A DNA stretch of 9,827 nucleotides from an uncultured Taibaiella sp. GTDB lineage: Bacteria; Bacteroidota; Bacteroidia; Chitinophagales; Chitinophagaceae. The DNA is taken from assembly GCA_946886975.1 (NCBI GenBank), contig CAMPJV010000077.1, positions 1-9,827 on the forward strand, in the 5' to 3' direction. The notes under the pieces were generated by a model. It was not told the DNA's origin. It did not search any database and saw only the letters and a program-made list of their open reading frames with translations. Position 1 is the stretch's first letter. Every line of letters starts with the position of its first letter. Made by a program: the position numbers and the translations under genes. This document shows positions 5,975-9,827 of this stretch, piece by piece.

Positions 5975-7189
5975 ATGGCAAAAAGACAAACCCACCAGAC
6001 TTCTTCTAAACCGGCAGGAGGTACCTCTCAAGCCAAATCAGCTTACAACTACCAGGAGTTCATAGCCAGGCATGACACGAAAGCGCTTGCTGCTTTTATC
6101 ATTGTGCTCGTAATTTTCATAGTAAGCATATTTAAGAATATTGGTTATCCTTTATTCTGGGCAGACGAGAGCATGACTGCGATGGGTACTGAACGTGTGC
6201 TTGAGTATGGTTACCCGAAGGTGTATGATGGCAAGAACGTATTTTATGATCTTAGGCATAGTGACCCAGCGCTGGGAATTAATCCCAAGGATGATGCCTA
6301 CATAGGAGGGACGGGCTGGGGGCATTACTACTATGGAGTAGTAGGGTATAAACTTGCTGAGCTGACCGACGACATTTACCTGAAGACTGCGGTATACCGC
6401 TCTACATATGCGGCATTGGGCATTCTGGGGTTGGTGGCGTTTGCTCTTATAATTTCCAGGTTTTTTAAGGACAGGTTTACCCGATATAGTCTGCTGACTC
6501 TGTTCTTTTTGCTTGAGCTCTTGTCAGTATCGCTGGCCCTGTTGCTGAAAGAGGTGAGGTACTATTCACTGACCATATTCCTTAGCTCTGTGATCATAGC
6601 ATTGTATTGCACGTACAGATTTCAACGATCCTTTAATAAAGTGGCTTTCATAGTGTCTGCTATAGTGCTGCTGTGGCTTCTGTATTTCACGTTTGCGCCG
6701 GTGTATTTTATTATGATTGCCAGTATCGGACTGTCGGAACTGATCATATCAGGATATAATTATTCGTCGCTGGGCTTGAAAGCAGATTTTCATAAGGCGT
6801 TGCCGTCTGTAATTATTGTTGCGGCGTCTCTTCTAAGTATTTTCCCCCTACTTGGCTACTTCAGGACATTTGAAATATCCAGGGCCATGAATGAGTTCAA
6901 TGGGTACAATGATGAGATGTACTGGAGCAATGTCACTACCATTATCAATTACTTTAAGAATTTTGAATTACTATGGCTGGCAGTGATCCTTAAAATATTT
7001 ATTCTTCTAAGCATGAAGACGCTGTTAAAGGGAAAGCATCCTGCGTTTCTTACCGCCAATTTTATGTTGCTGGTACTTGTGGTCTCCCTGTTCTCCCTGG
7101 CACGAATCCCCAACTTTATTTATACCAGGTATATTATTTGGCTTCAGCCTATTCTGTGCATGATGATCATACTGGACCTGTTTGTTTAG
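5975..7189 (+). CDS. GT39/ArnT-like membrane glycosyltransferase, N-terminal part (ends at a frameshift)
   Basis: The 404-residue reading is a polytopic membrane protein of the GT-C fold. After a polar tail rich in Ser, Gln and Lys comes a first membrane segment (37-54), then the GT-C outer-loop acidic pair D64-E65 in LFWADESMTAMG. LLKEVRYYS (190-198) recalls the E-R-Y motif of PMT_2/ArnT-like enzymes. Several more membrane segments follow. Family knowledge: such enzymes transfer a sugar from a polyprenyl phosphate donor to lipid, protein or glycan on the periplasmic side. The reading ends inside a hydrophobic segment (PILCMMIILDLFV) at TAG 7187-7189, while the missing tail continues in the next frame, so this is probably one broken gene. 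The ATG at 5975 lies 67 bp after gtrA; TATCTTTA at 5918-5925 is a near-match to a -7 box. Confidence 0.85.
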   Translation: MAKRQTHQTSSKPAGGTSQAKSAYNYQEFIARHDTKALAAFIIVLVIFIVSIFKNIGYPLFWADESMTAMGTERVLEYGYPKVYDGKNVFYDLRHSDPALGINPKDDAYIGGTGWGHYYYGVVGYKLAELTDDIYLKTAVYRSTYAALGILGLVAFALIISRFFKDRFTRYSLLTLFFLLELLSVSLALLLKEVRYYSLTIFLSSVIIALYCTYRFQRSFNKVAFIVSAIVLLWLLYFTFAPVYFIMIASIGLSELIISGYNYSSLGLKADFHKALPSVIIVAASLLSIFPLLGYFRTFEISRAMNEFNGYNDEMYWSNVTTIINYFKNFELLWLAVILKIFILLSMKTLLKGKHPAFLTANFMLLVLVVSLFSLARIPNFIYTRYIIWLQPILCMMIILDLFV

Positions 7190-7194
7190 TAGGA

Positions 7195-7722
7195 ATGTAT
7201 TCCCGTGACAGTAAAAGTCTTTTAAGTTCTAAAATGTTGTTCCCACTGGCAGTCTCGGGTCTGGCAATGTTGCTTTACGTAGGAGGAAACGCAGAATACA
7301 TTGCGGGACGGGTATACGAATTAAATCATCCTTATAAGGGACCACTCGACTATACAATACCATACATCAAGGCTAAATTCTTAAAAACAGACAGCCTTGT
7401 AATTGCCGCTAATTATGAGGAAACATCTTACATGTACTACCTTGGTTCGAAGGTAGTCGTAGGGTATACTGGCAATAACTTAAAGGCGGATTCAGCCAGT
7501 AGACCAGATATTATTGCCTATCGTAAGCCATGGGGTAATTACCAGGATATTTTCAATGGTTTTACTCAGCGTGAGCTTTACGAACCAGTGAAGTTTCCTG
7601 TGAAGGATAATCCGGTTAATAATATTCCCGAATTGAACTTTATGCCTGTCTTCAATCACCAGTTTGAAACTGTTCAGTCGGCGAATGATGGTGACGCGGC
7701 TTATCTATATATCAGAAAATAA
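7195..7722 (+). CDS. C-terminal part of the frameshifted GT39-type glycosyltransferase
   Basis: From the first ATG after the break (7195) this reads 175 residues; the frame is open back to a TTG at 7138. It has one membrane segment (about 14-29), then a soluble domain expected in the periplasm. That domain has YMYYLGSKVVVGYTG, then PDIIAYR and VNNIPEL, which resembles the C-terminal tail of Bacteroidota GT39-like proteins rather than a free-standing enzyme. There is no catalytic acidic motif of its own. The extra residues between 7138 and 7195 (ASAYSVHDDHTGP and onward) are not hydrophobic, unlike the other frame over the same bases, so the true coding frame switches close to 7186. If the frameshift is real, this piece may not be translated usefully. 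Confidence 0.6.
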   Translation: MYSRDSKSLLSSKMLFPLAVSGLAMLLYVGGNAEYIAGRVYELNHPYKGPLDYTIPYIKAKFLKTDSLVIAANYEETSYMYYLGSKVVVGYTGNNLKADSASRPDIIAYRKPWGNYQDIFNGFTQRELYEPVKFPVKDNPVNNIPELNFMPVFNHQFETVQSANDGDAAYLYIRK

Positions 7723-7775
7723 GGACCATATAGTGGTATTATCAGGATTTAGTTATAAATTAATCTTTTGTAGCT

Positions 7776-9821
7776 ATGTCCCAAAAACTTAAACGCAGGC
7801 CCGCTGCGCATCTGATTAAGCAAGGTAAGGCTGAGGAAAGCCACGCTAAAGTTCAGGAGCAGGAGGCGGAGGATGACTCATCCATTAAGTTGATACGCTT
7901 TGATAGGAAGGCAATCCTATATATAGCGGCTTGTCTTTTGTTGTATGTTGTTTTTGTTGGACTTAAGTGGCATAATTCGTCAATTCCAATATGGAACGAG
8001 ATGGCAGATGACGGAGGTGACAAGGAGCGAGGCTTAATAAAAGGGGCACCTTTGGGAATCAGGTCAGATGAGTGGCTTGTAACTACAAGCTTTATGGTGG
8101 CACAGATGGAGAGCGGCTACCCTGTTGCAAATGAGAACACCGGCTATGGCAAGTCTCCCCTTTTAATGGGTTTACCTACCAAACACGTATTAAGTAAGGC
8201 AAGACCAGCTTTCTGGGGATTCTATATTCTGGATAAGGAGCGAGCTTTTTCATGGTACTGGAACTTTAAAATATTTCCCTTTCTCATAGCATCTTTTCTG
8301 CTTTTGATGTTACTGACGAAGAACAACTTTCTATTGAGCGTGTTTGGCAGTGTTTGGCTGTTGTTTTCATCTGCCATACAATGGTGGTCGATCAATACTG
8401 ATTTGTTTACCTATGGATTTCTATGCGTAGTTGCTTGTATATATATCTTTTACTCAACAAGACTGATTGCCATCGCTGTCAATGGTATTGTACTATTCTT
8501 TGCATCCTATTCATTTGCAATGGTGCTTTATCCAGCCTACCAGGTTCCGCTTGCATATTTCCTCCTTGCATTAATAGCTGGATTCGCATTACAGAACCGA
8601 AGACATCTAGGTGTGGTGAAGACACAGTTCCTCGTTAAAGCATTTGTTTTTATATGCAGCTTGGCAGGCTTTGCTACGCTCATTTACCTTTTCTATAATG
8701 AAGCCAAGGAAACAATAGAGGTGGTGACAAATACCATTTATCCAGGGAAGCGGAATGAGAAGGGAGGCGATTTCATCTTTTCTAAGATGTTCGTCGACAA
8801 CTTCAGCTGGTTTTTAAATGCTAATAATTTTCCTGCCGGGTGGAACAATATCTGTGAACTTTCTACTTATTTGATGCTATCTCCGATCGTTTCAGTTCTG
8901 ATAGTTTACAATTACATCAAGACCAGGAAAGCTAATGCCTTGCTTGTCTCGGTATTAGTCTTTCAGATTGTCATTTGGCTTTGGATGCTTGTCGGCTTCC
9001 CGGAGGCGATTGCTAAGGCGACAGCATTGAATACGAGCCCCAGTTACCGCTCTTTCTATGTTTTTGGATTTTCAAATGTTGTTCTTACTCTACTATTTCT
9101 GTCATATTATAAAGCCCCTCTCATTAAACCTAGCCTTCTACAGAAGCTCATTGTCGCTTTTATGGTTTTTGGTCTGGCATATTTTCTAAATACAATCCTG
9201 AATAAACAATCAGAGCAATTCTTCACAGATTCTCAGGTGCTAAATGCCAGTATTGTATTTGCGCTACTGAACTGTGCAGTGATCTTCTTTCCCGAAGGAA
9301 AGCTTTATCAGTATGGATTTGTGATAGGGTGTCTCATTTTCATTTCGCCAAATGTCAAGATCAATCCTTTGAGTGAAGGCTTATCACCTTATTATGAGAA
9401 CGCTGTATATAATCAGGTGGCTGCTATTCATGAAAAAGATCCGAAAGCAGGCTGGGTGGTATTTGGGAAGTTTACTTATGCTAACTTCTTCAAGGCTGCA
9501 GGCATAAATTGGTTTGGCGGAGTTCAATTTGCTCCTCCTCTGCAGAAGTTGCGGGTACTTGATCCTGAAGGAAAATACGATAGTGTGTACAACCGGTATG
9601 CACATATAGCCTTTTCAAGTATGGCTGGGCCCAATGACACGTTGGCGTTCGTGCTTAATCAGCAGGATTATTATCTGATCTGGATGGATCCCTGTTCACC
9701 TAGATTCAAACAATTGGGTATTCGATACATTGTCTTTTCAAATCCTCCTGAGCCTTTTGAAACTCGTTGTCTGACTCACGTTCTTTCTACGACGGGTATC
9801 TATATCTATAAAAATGAGTAG
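7776..9821 (+). CDS. Large polytopic membrane protein, GT-C-like with RSDEW motif
   Basis: The 681-residue protein begins with a charged tail (1-45) and a first membrane segment (47-63). A long outer loop follows with GIRSDEW, where D98-E99 sit where GT-C enzymes keep their catalytic acidic residues. FSWYWNFK (158-165) leads into closely packed membrane segments up to about 490; SSAIQWWS (198-205) and LYPAYQVP (251-258) lie in loops between them. The last 150 residues are soluble, as in GT-C proteins with a periplasmic domain. I recall similar RSDEW proteins annotated only as domains of unknown function. A glycosyltransferase role is inferred from topology and neighbours. The ATG at 7776 lies 53 bp after the previous stop; TTAATCTTTTG just upstream is an imperfect -7 box. 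An ATG at 9823, 1 bp past the stop, may begin another gene outside the window. Confidence 0.85.
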   Translation: MSQKLKRRPAAHLIKQGKAEESHAKVQEQEAEDDSSIKLIRFDRKAILYIAACLLLYVVFVGLKWHNSSIPIWNEMADDGGDKERGLIKGAPLGIRSDEWLVTTSFMVAQMESGYPVANENTGYGKSPLLMGLPTKHVLSKARPAFWGFYILDKERAFSWYWNFKIFPFLIASFLLLMLLTKNNFLLSVFGSVWLLFSSAIQWWSINTDLFTYGFLCVVACIYIFYSTRLIAIAVNGIVLFFASYSFAMVLYPAYQVPLAYFLLALIAGFALQNRRHLGVVKTQFLVKAFVFICSLAGFATLIYLFYNEAKETIEVVTNTIYPGKRNEKGGDFIFSKMFVDNFSWFLNANNFPAGWNNICELSTYLMLSPIVSVLIVYNYIKTRKANALLVSVLVFQIVIWLWMLVGFPEAIAKATALNTSPSYRSFYVFGFSNVVLTLLFLSYYKAPLIKPSLLQKLIVAFMVFGLAYFLNTILNKQSEQFFTDSQVLNASIVFALLNCAVIFFPEGKLYQYGFVIGCLIFISPNVKINPLSEGLSPYYENAVYNQVAAIHEKDPKAGWVVFGKFTYANFFKAAGINWFGGVQFAPPLQKLRVLDPEGKYDSVYNRYAHIAFSSMAGPNDTLAFVLNQQDYYLIWMDPCSPRFKQLGIRYIVFSNPPEPFETRCLTHVLSTTGIYIYKNE

Positions 9822-9827
9822 TATGGT

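Larger units (their letters stand above)
5975..7722 (+). pseudogene. Composite frameshifted GT39-type glycosyltransferase gene
   Basis: The two readings overlap in different frames (second frame open from 7138, first closed at 7189). Stepping back one base after GTT at 7184-7186 joins LDLFV to LVGMYSR and gives a 582-residue protein of normal GT39-type layout, with the last membrane segments followed by a soluble tail. The break sits in GTTTGTTTAG, so loss of one T, or of one GTTT unit from three, explains it. It may be a true mutation or a sequencing error; no classic slippery heptamer is present. Confidence 0.75.

Noticed and set aside
7180..7189. Programmed -1 frameshifting at CTGTTTGTTTAG
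   Set aside because: The bases do not form an X-XXY-YYZ slippery heptamer and the Val codon GTT cannot re-pair one base back; an indel is simpler.
7725..7737. Near-palindrome ACCATATAGTGGT after the GT39 tail
   Set aside because: Four pairs and no T-run; not a credible terminator.

Overview
The window looks like a chromosomal stretch from a Bacteroidota bacterium, most likely of the Chitinophagaceae/Sphingobacteria side. The reasons are Bacteroidota-type -7 promoter boxes (TAnnTTTG) near gene starts, almost no Shine-Dalgarno sites at the chosen starts, a Nif3 protein of the long form with a central inserted domain followed at once by a coiled-coil C4 zinc-ribbon protein, and the general look of the QueE, FolD and GT-C proteins. 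The genus is not decided. There are no RNA genes, insertion sequences, CRISPR arrays or phage genes.

Layout. (1) 1-1622, minus strand: a tight operon folD > queE > uppP, with uppP running off the left edge. folD has a good promoter box so close to its ATG that the mRNA may be leaderless. (2) 1623-1910: a 288-bp divergent intergenic region with four tandem copies of an 11-bp unit. (3) 1911-3828, plus strand: nif3-like gene, zinc-ribbon gene 1 bp behind it, then a strong rho-independent terminator. (4) 3889-5311: a two-gene unit made of a small protein with an HTH-like C-terminal half and a BtrH-like cysteine acyltransferase that begins at TTG. (5) 5356-9821: a membrane glycan locus, with a GtrA-type small membrane protein (TTG start, -7 box overlapping a palindrome), a GT39-type GT-C glycosyltransferase broken by a frameshift near 7186, and a 681-residue polytopic protein with an RSDEW motif in its first outer loop that looks like another GT-C-fold enzyme.

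How the genes work together. folD supplies one-carbon folates, queE makes the 7-deazaguanine precursor of queuosine, and uppP recycles undecaprenyl pyrophosphate; they look co-transcribed rather than members of one pathway. The right-hand block fits lipid-linked sugar handling: GtrA-type proteins are thought to move polyprenyl-phosphate sugars across the membrane, and GT-C enzymes use such sugars on the periplasmic side. The sugar and acceptor cannot be read from the sequence. The least explained part is the HTH-like/BtrH-like pair, which stands without the carrier protein or biosynthetic genes that BtrH uses in butirosin synthesis. I found no clear evidence of a wholly new multi-gene system.
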